Position numbers and translations under genes: made by a program. Shown here one piece after another: positions 46,123-56,589 of a stretch of 64,000 nucleotides of DNA. The number at the start of each line of letters is the position of its first letter. Position 1 is the first letter of the stretch. The stretch comes from Miscanthus floridulus. Its lineage: Eukaryota; Streptophyta; Magnoliopsida; Poales; Poaceae. Location of the stretch: positions 21,352,580-21,416,579 of the forward strand of contig NC_089589.1 in the NCBI RefSeq assembly GCF_019320115.1, written 5' to 3'. A model generated the notes under the pieces. It was given only the letters and a program-made list of their open reading frames with translations, searched no databases and was not told where the DNA came from.

Positions 46123-49062
46123 TAACCGATGACCCGCCACATCTTCCAACTCATCCTTCATAAGAGTATTATAATCATCGGCTGTCAGCTGATCTTGAGA
46201 ACGTATTCGTCTAGAGCCAACCTTAATTTCCCAAGGTAATACTGCATCGTGTCCATATACTAACTGATAAGGCGTTACTTTGGTTGCACCATGACATGAC
46301 ATCCGATATGACCACAAGGCTTCATTTAATACTGTATGCCACCTCCTAGGATTTTCTTCAATTTTGCGCTTAATGAGTTTGATGATCCCTTTGTTAGAAG
46401 CCTCAGCTTGACCATTAGCTTGAGCATAATATGGAGAAGAATTTAAAATTTTAATTCCCATACCTACAGCAAACTCATCAAATTCTCCTGATGTAAACAT
46501 AGTGCCCTGATCGGTAGTGATAGTCTGAGGAATACCAAATCGGTAAACAATATGCTCTTTCACAAAATCAATCATATTGACCGATGTCACCTTTTTTAAA
46601 GGAATTGCCTCAACCCACTTTGTAAAATAATCGGTAGCAACCAGGATAAATTTATGTCCTTTACTCGATGGCGGATAAATCTGACCAATGAGATCAATAG
46701 CCCATCCCCGGAACGGCCACGGTTTGATTATAGGATTCATAGCCGATGCAGGCGCTCTTTGAATATTACCAAACTTTTGACACTCCTGGCATCCTTTAAA
46801 ATACTTAAAACAATCTTCAAGAATAGTCGGCCAATAGTATCCATTCCTTCTGATCATCCATTTCATCTTGAAAGCCGATTGATGTGCCCCACATACTCCT
46901 TCATGAATTTCACCCATCAAGCTTTTCGATTCATCATTGCTAACACATCTAAGTAAAACTCCATCTATAGTTCGATAATATAATTCATCATCGAGGAGCA
47001 CATATTTGGTAGCTTGGAACCTTATACGTCTCTCAACCTTTCTATGTGGATCCTTTAAATAATCGACAATCTCTTTCCTCCAGTCATCGGTATCAACTGC
47101 CGATGTTAGCACTTCCTGAATAGGCTGATACCCTGAAGCATGCTGAGCTAGTCGATTAGCTTCCTCATTATGCAATCGAGAGATATGTTCAAGACGAAAA
47201 CCTCTAAATCCTTTCAACAATTGCAAACATCTTTCATAATACGAAATCAAGGCTTCACTTCGGCATTCATAACTTCCAGTCAATTGATTTATAACTAGCA
47301 TAGAATCACCAAAAACTTCAACAACATCGGCACGTATTTCCTTCAGCAATTCTAACCCTTTTATCAAGGCTTGATATTCAGCTTGATTGTTTGTTGCTGT
47401 AGCAACAATCGGCAATGAAAACTCATACTTCCTCCCTAGAGGTGAAATTAACACAATGCCAATACCTGCTCCTTCACCACATGTGGACCCATCGAAGAAA
47501 AGTGTCCAGGGAGCAATCCCCAGAAAGTCCACTGTATTACAATGCTGAGTGACAAAATCAGCCATCACTTGCCCTTTAACTGCCTTAGTTGATTCGTAAC
47601 ATAGTTCAAATTCTGATAATGCCAAAATCCATTTGCCGATTCTACCACTTAGCATCGGCATCGACAGCATATACTTGACCACATCGTCTTTGCATATGAC
47701 CGTACATTCGGCAGTTAACAAATAATGCCTTAATTTGACACAAGAAAAGTATAAACACAGACACAATTTTTCGATGGCCGAATACCTCGTCTCAGCATCC
47801 ACTAACCTTCTGCTCAAATAATAAATAACACGTTCTTTCCCTTCAAATTCTTGAATAAGAGCTGAACCGATAACTGTATCATCAGTTGACAAATATAACC
47901 TGAAAGGCTTCCCATGTTGGGGTGGAACTAACACTGGAGGATTTGATAAATATTTCTTAATTTCATCAAGGGCTAATTGCTGTTCAACTCCCCATACGAA
48001 TTCCTGATCAGCTTTTAATTTAAGTAGTGGACTGAAAGCCTTGATCTTACCCGACAGATTAGATATGAATCTTCTAATGAAATTAATCTTACCGATCAAA
48101 GATTGCAATTCAGTCTTATTAGCAGGAGCAATCACCTTGTTAATTGCATCAATAGACTTCCTACTGATTTCAATGCCTCGCTGATGCACCATAAAACCCA
48201 AGAATTGTCCTGCCGATACACCAAATGCACATTTATTAGGATTCATCTTCAATCCATGCTTCCTTGTGCACTCCAGTATCTTTCGCAGATCGGCTAAATG
48301 CGCTGTGATATCTCCAGACTTAATCACTACATCATCAATGTAGATCTCCACTAATGTGCCGATGTATTCATGAAAAATAAAGTTCATAGCTCTTTGATAA
48401 GTAGCACCGGCATTTTTCAAACCAAACGTCATGACTATCCACTCGAACAACCCCACATGACCTGGACATCTGAAAGCAGTCTTGGGAATATCTTCCTCAG
48501 CCATGAATATTTGATTGTAACCTGCATTACCATCCATGAAGCTGATAATTTGATGTCCAGCAGCAGCATCAATCAACAAATCAGCAATCGGCATTGGATA
48601 GCCATCCATTGGTGTGGCTTTGTTGAGATTCCTGAAATCAATACAAACACGAAGTTTTCCATTTTTCTTATAAACAGGAACCACATTAGAGATCCACTCT
48701 GCGTATCGATATTGCCGAATAAACTTTGCTTCGATTAATTTAGTTATTTCGGCCTTAATGTCAGGAAGTACATTAGGGTTGCATCGGCGCGCTGGCTGCT
48801 GATGTGGCCGAAATCCAGATTTGATAGGTAACCGATGTTCAACTATCGATCGGTCTAATCCAGGCATCTCAGTATAATCCCAAGCAAAACAATCTTTATA
48901 TTCTTTTAACAAATCTGTTACTCGCTGCTTACACTTGGAATCTAACTTAGCACTAATAAAAGTAGGTCTTGACCTATCACCATCACCAATATCTACTTCT
49001 ACTAAATCATCTGCCGATGTGAACCCTTGACCTAATTTTCCATCATCGGCAAACCTATCCAT
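46096..49062 (-). pseudogene. pol, duplicated copy 2: RT to integrase core, truncated C-terminus
   Basis: 988 residues from the ATG at 49062. It has the natural pol N-terminus (MDRFADDGKLGQGFTSADD), RT with Y-I-D-D at about 241-244, both RNase H domains and the integrase DDE core. At the duplication junction (46122/46123) it shifts frame and stops after HRLRSRVHIGR, losing the integrase C-terminal tail. One residue difference from copy 1 was seen (Cys488 against Arg438 of copy 1; GTAACGTAG to GTAACATAG on the plus strand). The ATG overlaps the protease stop by one base (TAATG). Confidence 0.85.
46123..49033. repeat. 2911-bp tandem duplication, unit 2
   Basis: It ends ...CCCTTGACCT|AATTTTCC. 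The internal junction reads TTGACCT|TAACCGATG. The breakpoints share only CCT, which suggests a microhomology-mediated event. The length is 3 x 970 + 1, so the repeat shifts the reading frame. Confidence 0.95.
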
Positions 49063-49772
49063 TAAAACTCCTCTTCAGAACCGACTGCTTGGATCGGTGG
49101 AATTTCATAATCAGCAACTCTAAGGAACTCTTTTTCCCAAGCTTCTCCTGATATGCATTTAGTTCGCTCATAAGTATCTGATTCTGCCGATGCGATGATA
49201 TAAGAAGAATCACCAGGGACGACCTCAATCTTATCCCCAATCCACTGTACGAGGCATTGATGCATTGTAGAAGGAACACAACAATTAGCATGAATCCAAT
49301 CCCTCCCTAGAAGCAGATTATATGCACCCTTGCCGTTGATAACAAAGAACGTCGTTGGCAAGGTTTTGCTGCCGATGGTTAATTCCACGCACACTGCCCC
49401 TTTAGCCGGCGACACATTGCCTTCAAAATCTTTCAACATCATATCGGTTTTGGTCAAGTCTTGATCCCCCTTACCAAGTTTCCGATACATCACATAAGGC
49501 ATAATATTAATCGCAGCCCCTCCATCAATAAGTACCTTAGACACAGGCTGCCCATCAACTCTGCCCTTCACAAACAAAGCCTTAAGATGCTGTCTCTCGT
49601 CATCGGTAGGTTTCTCGAAAACAGCCATCATTGGATCTAGTGTTAACTGAGCTACTTGATCAGAGAGAACAACTTCTTCCTCATTATCAGATAGTGCCAA
49701 AAACTCTATCGGCAACATGAATACCATATTAACATCTGCCGATGGACCTTTATTTTGTGTTTTACCTGCCAC
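49062..49772 (-). CDS. Aspartic protease region of the Tat element
   Basis: 236 residues. The protease motif is L-I-D-G-G-A-A-I-N-I-M-P at residues 81-92 (catalytic Asp83, Gly in place of the usual Ser/Thr after Asp). A flap and G-R-D-W-I-H motif follow near residue 175. It cleaves the polyprotein during particle maturation. The frame overlaps the end of gag by 67 bases in a different phase, so it would be reached by frameshifting or reinitiation. It ends with TAATG, where the pol ATG begins. No internal stops. Confidence 0.85.
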   Translation of the reverse strand: MAGKTQNKGPSADVNMVFMLPIEFLALSDNEEEVVLSDQVAQLTLDPMMAVFEKPTDDERQHLKALFVKGRVDGQPVSKVLIDGGAAINIMPYVMYRKLGKGDQDLTKTDMMLKDFEGNVSPAKGAVCVELTIGSKTLPTTFFVINGKGAYNLLLGRDWIHANCCVPSTMHQCLVQWIGDKIEVVPGDSSYIIASAESDTYERTKCISGEAWEKEFLRVADYEIPPIQAVGSEEEF

Positions 49773-52735
49773 TGCTGACGACCAGGCTTTTCATTGGAGG
49801 AATTTTCCTCTTGGTATAAATCCTCCTGACGCTCACGTTGCATCCTCCTCCTCTGCGTCTTTGTCAGACCCTCTGGGCACCATCGAGGAAACTTGGTTTT
49901 CCAAACCGGCTGATAACAAGTCCTAGTTGATTCTACACGGCGTATATTAGGGTCCCTGTAGAATATTTCCTCATCGGGAACTCTTGCGTTTGCCATCTCC
50001 TCAAGCTCCTCTTGATTCCTTGGAAAATATCCAGTGCGTTTACCAAGCCTCTCATGTACACTAAGTCTGCCCCCCAGCCGATCATGCACTGATGCTCTGC
50101 TTCTGATCGGCTCATTGACAGACGAACCCTGATTACCAAGTTGAAACCTCCTTTCTGAGCTATTGACTCCGTAATAACCATTACACTCAGGGCAATTTTC
50201 AACAGTTGGCAATTTAATACCTTCTTCCCAGCAATGGATGAAAAACGGACATCTCCAATGATCTTTATGTCGATTCCATTCCTCCCGACGTCTCACTTCT
50301 TGCTGTTGTCGATATCGGTCATTACGTTGACGCCAACCCTCCTGCTGCCTCCGATGAGTAATCACAATGCCAGATCGAGGAGGATTTTTGGAACTACTGC
50401 TTTCTCCTAGCAAACCCTTACTTTTTGCATCATCGGTAGTTATCCGATGTTGGGGGTCCACTGACGCGTTTTTCTCAGCGGCCTCTGACGTCAAAACCTT
50501 GGTCTTTCCTTTGGCATCCAACATATTTGCTGGAAAAGGGTGTTGATCAATTTTCATCGGCTTCTGGGCTTTGGAAGTACCAAACTTAATCCTCCCAGAT
50601 TCAATAGCCGATTGTAACTGTTGCCTGAATACCTTGCACTCATTTGTACTGTGTGAAGTTGCATTGTGCCATTTGCAGTACAAGATCTTCTTCAACTCTT
50701 CTGCCGATGGGATCACATGATTAGGTGACAGCTTAATTTGGCCCTCTTGAAGCAAAAGATCAAATATTTTATCAGCCTTGGTGATATCAAAGGTAAACTT
50801 TTCTGGCTCTTTTTGACCAAAGGGACATGATATTGGCTTTTTATTCTTAACCCACTCAGCTAAGCCGATAACTGGTTCTTCATCTGAGTCAGAATCTCCT
50901 ACTTCTTCAACAAATGATACCTTTTTACTCCAATTCTTTTTAGGTTCAAAAACCCTAGTATCTTGATCAGAGATCCTTTGCACAAGATGACTGAGGCTTT
51001 CAAACTCCTGAGAAGCATATCTATCTTTAAGATGTGGCAATAACCCTTGGAAAGCCAGATCGGCAAGCTGCCGATCATCCAACACCAGGCTGTAGCACTT
51101 ATTTTTTACATCTCGTAGCCTTTGCACAAAGCTCTCTACCGATTCATCATTACGCTGTCTCAATTTTACTAAATCGGTAAGCTTCTTTTCATGGATTCCA
51201 GCAAAGAAATACTTATGGAATTGTTTCTCTAGATCAACCCAAGTAATAATAGAATTTGGTGGCAATGAAATGAACCATGTAAATGCTGATCCAGACAAAG
51301 ATGATGAAAATAATCGAACTCTTAATTCATCTCTGTTAGCTGCTTCTCCACATTGAATAATGAAGCGATTGACATGTTCCATTGTTGATGTATCATCTTG
51401 CCCAGAGAATTTAGTGAAATCCGGTACCTTGTACCGATTTGGGAGAGGAATTAAATCGTATGCAGGAGGGTATGGAGTCCGATAAGAATAAGTATTGACC
51501 TTGGGCTTTATCCCAAACTGATCCTTCATAATTTCTGCTATCTTATCGGCCCAAAAAGCATCAGCCTCCTGCTGACGAACCGGTTGAATTTCTACAGGTG
51601 CCTGCTGACATCCCTCCACATATCTTTGTGGCCCACGATCTCCAGCAATCGGCATATTTGCCGTTACTTGTGGTCCATTAGCCTGTTGGAAAGGATTCAT
51701 CGGCTGGGCTGCCAATGCTTGACTCTGGAAACCAGCTTGCATATGACCCTGTTGAATCCCTGCAACCTGCTGATTTCGCTGAACTGCATGTTGAACAGGT
51801 AACTGTCCTGACCAATCATTATTAGAACTCATCGGTACAAAACTTACCGATGGCTGGTAATTTGCTGATATTGTTGGATAATTAAAACCGGTTTGAGGCA
51901 TGAACTGAACCCCAGTTTGACTCATAGCAGGGACTTTCTGCTGCATCGGCAGTAAGCTCGCCGATGGACTTGAATTGAATGTTTGAACCATAGGTATCTG
52001 GAAACCTCCTGAAGTTGGTTGCACGGAAGTAGTTGCGGCATATTGAGGCACTTGAGCCATCGGCGAAACGGCCGATGGTATAGGCGCTCTCCCTACTGCA
52101 TCAAACACCTGAGGTAATCTAGGATTGAAAGCAGATGACTCTGGAGGCATGCCATATCCCCACCAATTAGTAGGAATCTGGCTATTCTGAGACACAGGGC
52201 CTGACATAGCTGATGCCGATAGATCTGTATTAAGCTGAACTCGCCCTCCTGGTAATACCTGTTCTGATTGTATTGGTGTAGATTGAACATTAGGTGAGCC
52301 CGCCAATACTGGAGGGGAAGTAACTTCTGTACCCACAACGGCCGAAGGAGCCGATGGACTTTTGACAGATGCTGGCTCTGGTTGATGATAGGCAGGCCCA
52401 ACGTAATGTGGTGCCGCTTGTCCTTCTTTGAGAGTTCGAACCACAGCATTATGAACAGTATTGGACAACACACTGGAGTGATTAATCAAAGCATGATTTA
52501 CTGCAGAATTAACCATCTCTTGAAGTTTACCAGGATTGGAGTCAAAGGTAACCTGCCGAGGCAACGGCAAATCTTGCTTCTGGATGACTTGTCCACTCTT
52601 GTTCAAGCTAAATGATCTCAGACAAAGCTGCTTGTATTCTTCTACAGCCTTTTCCATAGCCTGCCTCTGTTCTTCCTTGAGATCTTCTTCTGATACTGCG
52701 ATAATGTTCCCTGAATCGATCTCGGAATTGAACAT
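49706..52735 (-). CDS. gag: gag of the Tat element
   Basis: About 1009 residues from the ATG at 52735 (MFNSEIDSG), the first in-frame ATG after the LTR and primer-binding site. The frame continues upstream into the LTR but is not likely used. The N-terminal third is Gln/Pro/Ser-rich and low in complexity. The capsid domain (Retrotrans_gag type) lies at about 425-600: YKVPDFTKFSGQDDTSTMEH, FTWFISLPPNSI, KLRQRNDESVESFVQRLRD. Cys/His clusters follow (C-K-W-H-N-A-T-S-H-S-T-N-E-C; C-P-F-F-I-H-C...C-P-E-C), presumably RNA-binding. The C-terminus is Arg/Gln-rich. No stops or frameshifts, which fits a young element. Confidence 0.88.
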   Translation of the reverse strand: MFNSEIDSGNIIAVSEEDLKEEQRQAMEKAVEEYKQLCLRSFSLNKSGQVIQKQDLPLPRQVTFDSNPGKLQEMVNSAVNHALINHSSVLSNTVHNAVVRTLKEGQAAPHYVGPAYHQPEPASVKSPSAPSAVVGTEVTSPPVLAGSPNVQSTPIQSEQVLPGGRVQLNTDLSASAMSGPVSQNSQIPTNWWGYGMPPESSAFNPRLPQVFDAVGRAPIPSAVSPMAQVPQYAATTSVQPTSGGFQIPMVQTFNSSPSASLLPMQQKVPAMSQTGVQFMPQTGFNYPTISANYQPSVSFVPMSSNNDWSGQLPVQHAVQRNQQVAGIQQGHMQAGFQSQALAAQPMNPFQQANGPQVTANMPIAGDRGPQRYVEGCQQAPVEIQPVRQQEADAFWADKIAEIMKDQFGIKPKVNTYSYRTPYPPAYDLIPLPNRYKVPDFTKFSGQDDTSTMEHVNRFIIQCGEAANRDELRVRLFSSSLSGSAFTWFISLPPNSIITWVDLEKQFHKYFFAGIHEKKLTDLVKLRQRNDESVESFVQRLRDVKNKCYSLVLDDRQLADLAFQGLLPHLKDRYASQEFESLSHLVQRISDQDTRVFEPKKNWSKKVSFVEEVGDSDSDEEPVIGLAEWVKNKKPISCPFGQKEPEKFTFDITKADKIFDLLLQEGQIKLSPNHVIPSAEELKKILYCKWHNATSHSTNECKVFRQQLQSAIESGRIKFGTSKAQKPMKIDQHPFPANMLDAKGKTKVLTSEAAEKNASVDPQHRITTDDAKSKGLLGESSSSKNPPRSGIVITHRRQQEGWRQRNDRYRQQQEVRRREEWNRHKDHWRCPFFIHCWEEGIKLPTVENCPECNGYYGVNSSERRFQLGNQGSSVNEPIRSRASVHDRLGGRLSVHERLGKRTGYFPRNQEELEEMANARVPDEEIFYRDPNIRRVESTRTCYQPVWKTKFPRWCPEGLTKTQRRRMQRERQEDLYQEENSSNEKPGRQQWQVKHKIKVHRQMLIWYSCCR

Positions 52736-52747
52736 ATTGATTGATTT

Positions 52748-52766
52748 GTCCCACCGGGCGTGCCAA
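52748..52766 (-). other. Primer-binding site of the Tat element
   Basis: On the minus strand TTGGCACGCCCGGTGGGAC, a few bases after the 5' LTR end. It is the start point for minus-strand DNA synthesis. Confidence 0.8.
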
Positions 52767-52772
52767 AAGATG

Positions 52773-53634
52773 TGTTGATGCAAAAGTGGATCTGCAAACA
52801 CAAAGGGCTAATACCCGAATCGATATCCAAAGCGTGCCAGTCGATTTGACCTGTTAATCGACAAGGATGAAGATACGAACACTTTAGTCCTGACAACAGC
52901 GATACGCCCGGAAGTCACGGCCAAGAGGTGCTCACGCGGAACTCGAGAATCGCCGAAGGTCGCACTGAAACGATGCAGCTCGCCGATTCAATGAGAACTC
53001 GTAAAAAAGAAAAAGTATGCAAATTGACGAAGTCGCCGAAAAGTAAGTAGATGCAAATAGGAGTAAAAGTTGGTTTTGATGTTGATTGATATATCTTACA
53101 TTGCCCCTTACTCCATATTTATACCCTGATCTAAAGAGACACAACCAAACACAACTAGGACACCAATCCCATATCTAAGGAAACACGTGACTCTTACATG
53201 AATCATACTCTAACTAATATAGAAAAGGAAATCAACTTCTATCTATTTCCCTGTCCGCCTCAATTACGATGGAAACCTCACTGTCCTCCTTCCCATCGGC
53301 ATACTCCCTATTTCATCGGCAGTAGTCTTCAAGCCTTCCTTCTTCAGCATATTCCCTGTTTCATCGGCAGTAGTCTTCCAGCCTTCCTTCATCGGCACAT
53401 TCCCTGTTTCATCGGCAGTAGTCTTCCAGCCTCCCTTCATCGGCATTGACAACAACACCTCCAACCTCATCGGCAACGTCCGAGTCCAAATCAACTTCTC
53501 CATCGACCATCACCAGCTATCGGCAACCATCTTTACAAGCTGGCTTTCATCGGTTATCAAAGTATTCAATAACTTTCCCCTTGCCGATTAGTCCACTCTG
53601 ATTATTTTGACACGTGCAAAAAACGGTGTCAACA
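52773..53634 (-). repeat. 5' LTR of the Tat element, 862 bp
   Basis: Same length and ends as the 3' LTR. One noticed difference (CCCTGTTTCATC here against CCCTATTTCATC near 38929). TATA box (GGGTATAAATATGG) at 53113-53126 drives the genomic RNA leftward. Confidence 0.95.
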
Positions 53635-53639
53635 GTAAG
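53635..53639. other. Target-site duplication GTAAG, right
   Basis: Identical to 38292-38296. Confidence 0.9.
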
Positions 53640-53810
53640 ATATATGTTGCAATAAAGAAATTCCAAATATGAACAAAACTAATACCGAACCCAAAACCAA
53701 TTGGAACCAAATGCAAACAGCGGGTGGGTGACTGAATCCATCTAAACGTCATGGGGCGTTGTCCACAACGACAATGCAAGGTGCTCGAGGCAGGGCAAGC
53801 AAAGGTGGGT

Positions 53811-53910
53811 GGGGAGAATGAAGATGAAGGAACTGGTGGGGAGAATGAAGATGAAGCAACTAGTGGGGAGAATGAAGATGAAGCAATGGGTGGGGAGAAC
53901 TAATAGCTTC
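53811..53910 (+). repeat. 27-bp coding-compatible tandem repeat
   Basis: Four units start at 53811, 53838, 53865 and 53892. In the plus frame they read G-E-N-E-D-E-(A/G)-x-x and end in a TAA at about 53907. The open frame upstream is short (from an ATG near 53750), so this may be the 3' end of a lost gene. Confidence 0.6.
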
Positions 53911-54349
53911 GTATTGGGTTTTTAGTGGTTTTAACAGCTGCCAATGCGCCGACAGGGCCGAGGGGAGTTGGGGAACGGACTGGGCAGTTCTAGGTTTCTT
54001 TTCCAAATGGACAGTCCAGATTGATTGGCAGCGAGAACGGACAACACGGGATAAGGTAAATAGTATCCGTATTAAGCCAACCATTGCCACACTAATCCAA
54101 CGCTATAATACGGTGATTGTCAGCAGTTGAACTGCTATTAGATTCTCCTGAAAACAACCGGAACCGTACATGAAAGTTTTTTCTTTTCATTCATATATAT
54201 ATAGAAAAATAAAAAAACATTCGTCAAGTAGCAATATCTCCTGGAATATAGGAAGGATCAAAGATAGGTAGCAAGAACAGTAGTAGGATACATAATATTT
54301 CAAAAAACTTTTTTCATTGATTCATTGCATATATAGATAAATACAATTT
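53911..54349. other. Intergenic, no gene seen
   Basis: Mostly AT-rich DNA without a recognisable feature. Confidence 0.4.
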
Positions 54350-54375
54350 GGACGAGTATATGATTATACTCGTCC
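54350..54375. repeat. Perfect 11-bp inverted repeat (hairpin)
   Basis: GGACGAGTATA and TATACTCGTCC separated by TGAT. It lies about 90 bases beyond the 3' end of the acidic ORF remnant. Confidence 0.8.
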
Positions 54376-54463
54376 GGAAACATAATAACTAACCTAAACT
54401 ATTAAAACTACTTATACTAACTATAAACTACTTAATCTAAATATACTCCTCTCGCAGAGAGGA

Positions 54464-54756
54464 TCATGCTCGCCTTGCTCGCTTGGGAGAAGGTGAGTCG
54501 AAGTCAGAGTCAGAGTCATCGAATCTGAGTTGGAGTCATCGTCGGAGTCATCGTCGTCATCAACGTCGGCGTCGTCCTCAACGTCCTCGTCCGTGTCCTC
54601 CTCCTCCGGGTCCTCCATCTCGGAGCTCCATGGAGGACTATAATAAGAAGGCATCCAGTCGTTGGAGGAGACGTCCTCCTCAGAGGACTGGTGGGCTGGC
54701 AAGTCATCATCACTGGACTACGGGCTACTTGGAAACTTGGTGGGGTTGTCCGACAT
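54464..54756 (-). pseudogene. Acidic protein ORF with basic tail, broken; unrecognised
   Basis: From an ATG at 54756 the frame reads MSDNPTKFPSSP, then a TAG, then continues open: SSDDDLPAHQSSEEDVSSND, a Tyr/Pro-Trp segment, and a run of Asp/Glu. A frameshift near 54520 separates this from a second frame, SDFDSPSPKRARRA, ending in TGA at 54464-54466, with a nuclear-localisation-like end. Together this looks like a small acidic nuclear protein of about 95 residues, now a pseudogene. Such short acidic frames can accompany DNA transposons, but no family was identified. Confidence 0.45.
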
Positions 54757-56589
54757 TTTCTTTGCAGATTGGAAGAGAAGGGGATGATGGATGAAGAAGA
54801 GGGGTGGTTTCAGAGGGCAATGGGCTTGAAGAATATGTAGAGCAGTGGGTATGGCTCTTTGGCTTCAGGTGGCGGAAGTAATGGTGATTTGATGGCCTTA
54901 GAAGTTGAGGGCATTCCACACTCACGCTAAATTTTTACAACCGCTTGACCAAACGCTAGTGTTTGACCGCCGGCCAAAACGTGTATCCCAGTCGGCCCGG
55001 CTTTTCAAGCGATAGAGGAAATGCAACCCTAATACCACTACCACATCTATCATTGACCCGTTGGTGGTAGAAGTTTCAACCGCCGGTTTCCTCCCTTAGG
55101 AGGCCTCGCTATCGGTCAACTGACGGTGGGTGTATCACACCATCTCTTCTATCGCTACGGTAGTGAAAGTGACGACATTGATAAATCAATCTGTAGTAGT
55201 GATAGTCCCCATCACTAGTAACCACTAATAACAGTTGGTTCCCATAGAGAGACGTGGGAGAGTTTATGTTCACTCTCTCACTAACAAGATAACTGTCCAA
55301 TCGGGCATGTATATATGTATGTGTACAAAACTATTCATGAATACAGAGATTGCTTTCACTCGCTCACACTGAACCATCATATGTGTCCCAGTCTAAACTG
55401 TCTTGGACTTTTATTTCAACCATGAATGTCCAAAACCCAAAATCATACTTGCGATAGTAAAACTGATCCTTTTAACATGAGCTTTCCACACAACCAAAAC
55501 CCAAAATCATACTTCCAATTTTAAACCGACCCTTTTAACATGAGATTTCAACACACAAAAAGTTCTAAGGTTCCACTCCAATTTCACAATTTCATAGTGA
55601 AACCTTGAAAACCATTCACTTTTGGGAACACAAGTTGTGTTAGGACTCCTTATTAGCCTTCTTGTCCACCAAACTAAATTAGTTTGAAAAGTTGTGATGG
55701 TGACAAGGAGACCATAGAAAGCCACTACTCATGATAGCCAAAGAAGCAACTTGGTAGTCATTAAGAGAATGAACGAAGCAAAGGGCAAACCATGTGTCCC
55801 TAGCTTACACTTGGGCAACAAATACACTATTTTGCTGCTGTTCTTCTTCTTCATCCTTCATTTGATCTCCTTCGCTACAATTTCTCCATGTTGTGGCGTC
55901 ATATGCTCCATGCCTCAACTAGGGGTTAGGGTCGATCGGGGTGGTTTGAGGTTGGATGGGACTCTTCTCTGGTGATGCACAGGGTATAGAGGGAGGTCAC
56001 TAGCCCATCGATAGCTAGCAATGAAGGGTAGCACAAGGCACCAGTATCTTTTCCAGCAGAGCAGCGTCAACAATCATGGGTCCCAGCGATCCCAAAATCT
56101 AGTGGTGCACTAAACAGCTAGAGAAACCGAGCGGCCCAAGACTTGGGCCGAAATGCCCGACCAAGCCTTTCCTTCTGATTGGTATGATTGGTGGACCCAA
56201 TTCTCGGGCCAACAAGCCGGCCCAATCCTTACAGGGTGAGGGGGAATTCAGGAGGGCTGTCAATCTAGCTCTAAAACCTTTGGCACCCGAGTGCCACATA
56301 AATCACCCGAGTGATGCAAATGAGCTCGAAGTACATAACCTTGGCGGGCGCATGCCCCATGGAGAAACCGGAAAAATGGTTGATTCAGTTTGGCCAAAGT
56401 ATGAGCTCCCAAATATGGAAAAGGAGTCTTATGACATGCCCCATGTGGGTCTACCAAGTCATGTTTTATACCAAAATATGGATGTCACTCATTATACCTG
56501 ATTGTAACTTGAAGAGTGACATGTGCTGCTGCCTCTGCTGCAAATGCATTCGTCATTCGTCGTGGTGAGATCTATACTAGGGTCACCCG
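54757..56589. other. Intergenic, no supported gene
   Basis: Moderately AT-rich DNA. Short frames are present, including one with a hydrophobic stretch near 55825-55860, but no codon-level or motif support. No terminal repeats were recognised. Confidence 0.4.

Larger units (their letters stand above)
38297..53634 (-). mobile_element. Young Tat-lineage Ty3/gypsy retrotransposon with antisense gene and duplicated pol
   Basis: 15,338 bp, bounded by GTAAG duplications. Minus-strand order: 5' LTR, primer-binding site, gag, protease, RT/RNase H/archaeal-type RNase H/integrase, then a plus-strand gene, polypurine tract and 3' LTR. The extra archaeal-type RNase H domain after the ancestral one, and an antisense gene before the 3' LTR, mark the Tat lineage. 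The two 862-bp LTRs show one noticed difference, so insertion is recent. A 2911-bp tandem duplication splits pol. The sequence is rich in ATCGGC/GCCGAT throughout. Confidence 0.92.

Noticed and set aside
55751..55975. 74-codon frame with hydrophobic stretch resembling a signal peptide
   Set aside because: The hydrophobic run comes from a TTC/CTT-rich tract. There is no supporting exon or homolog.
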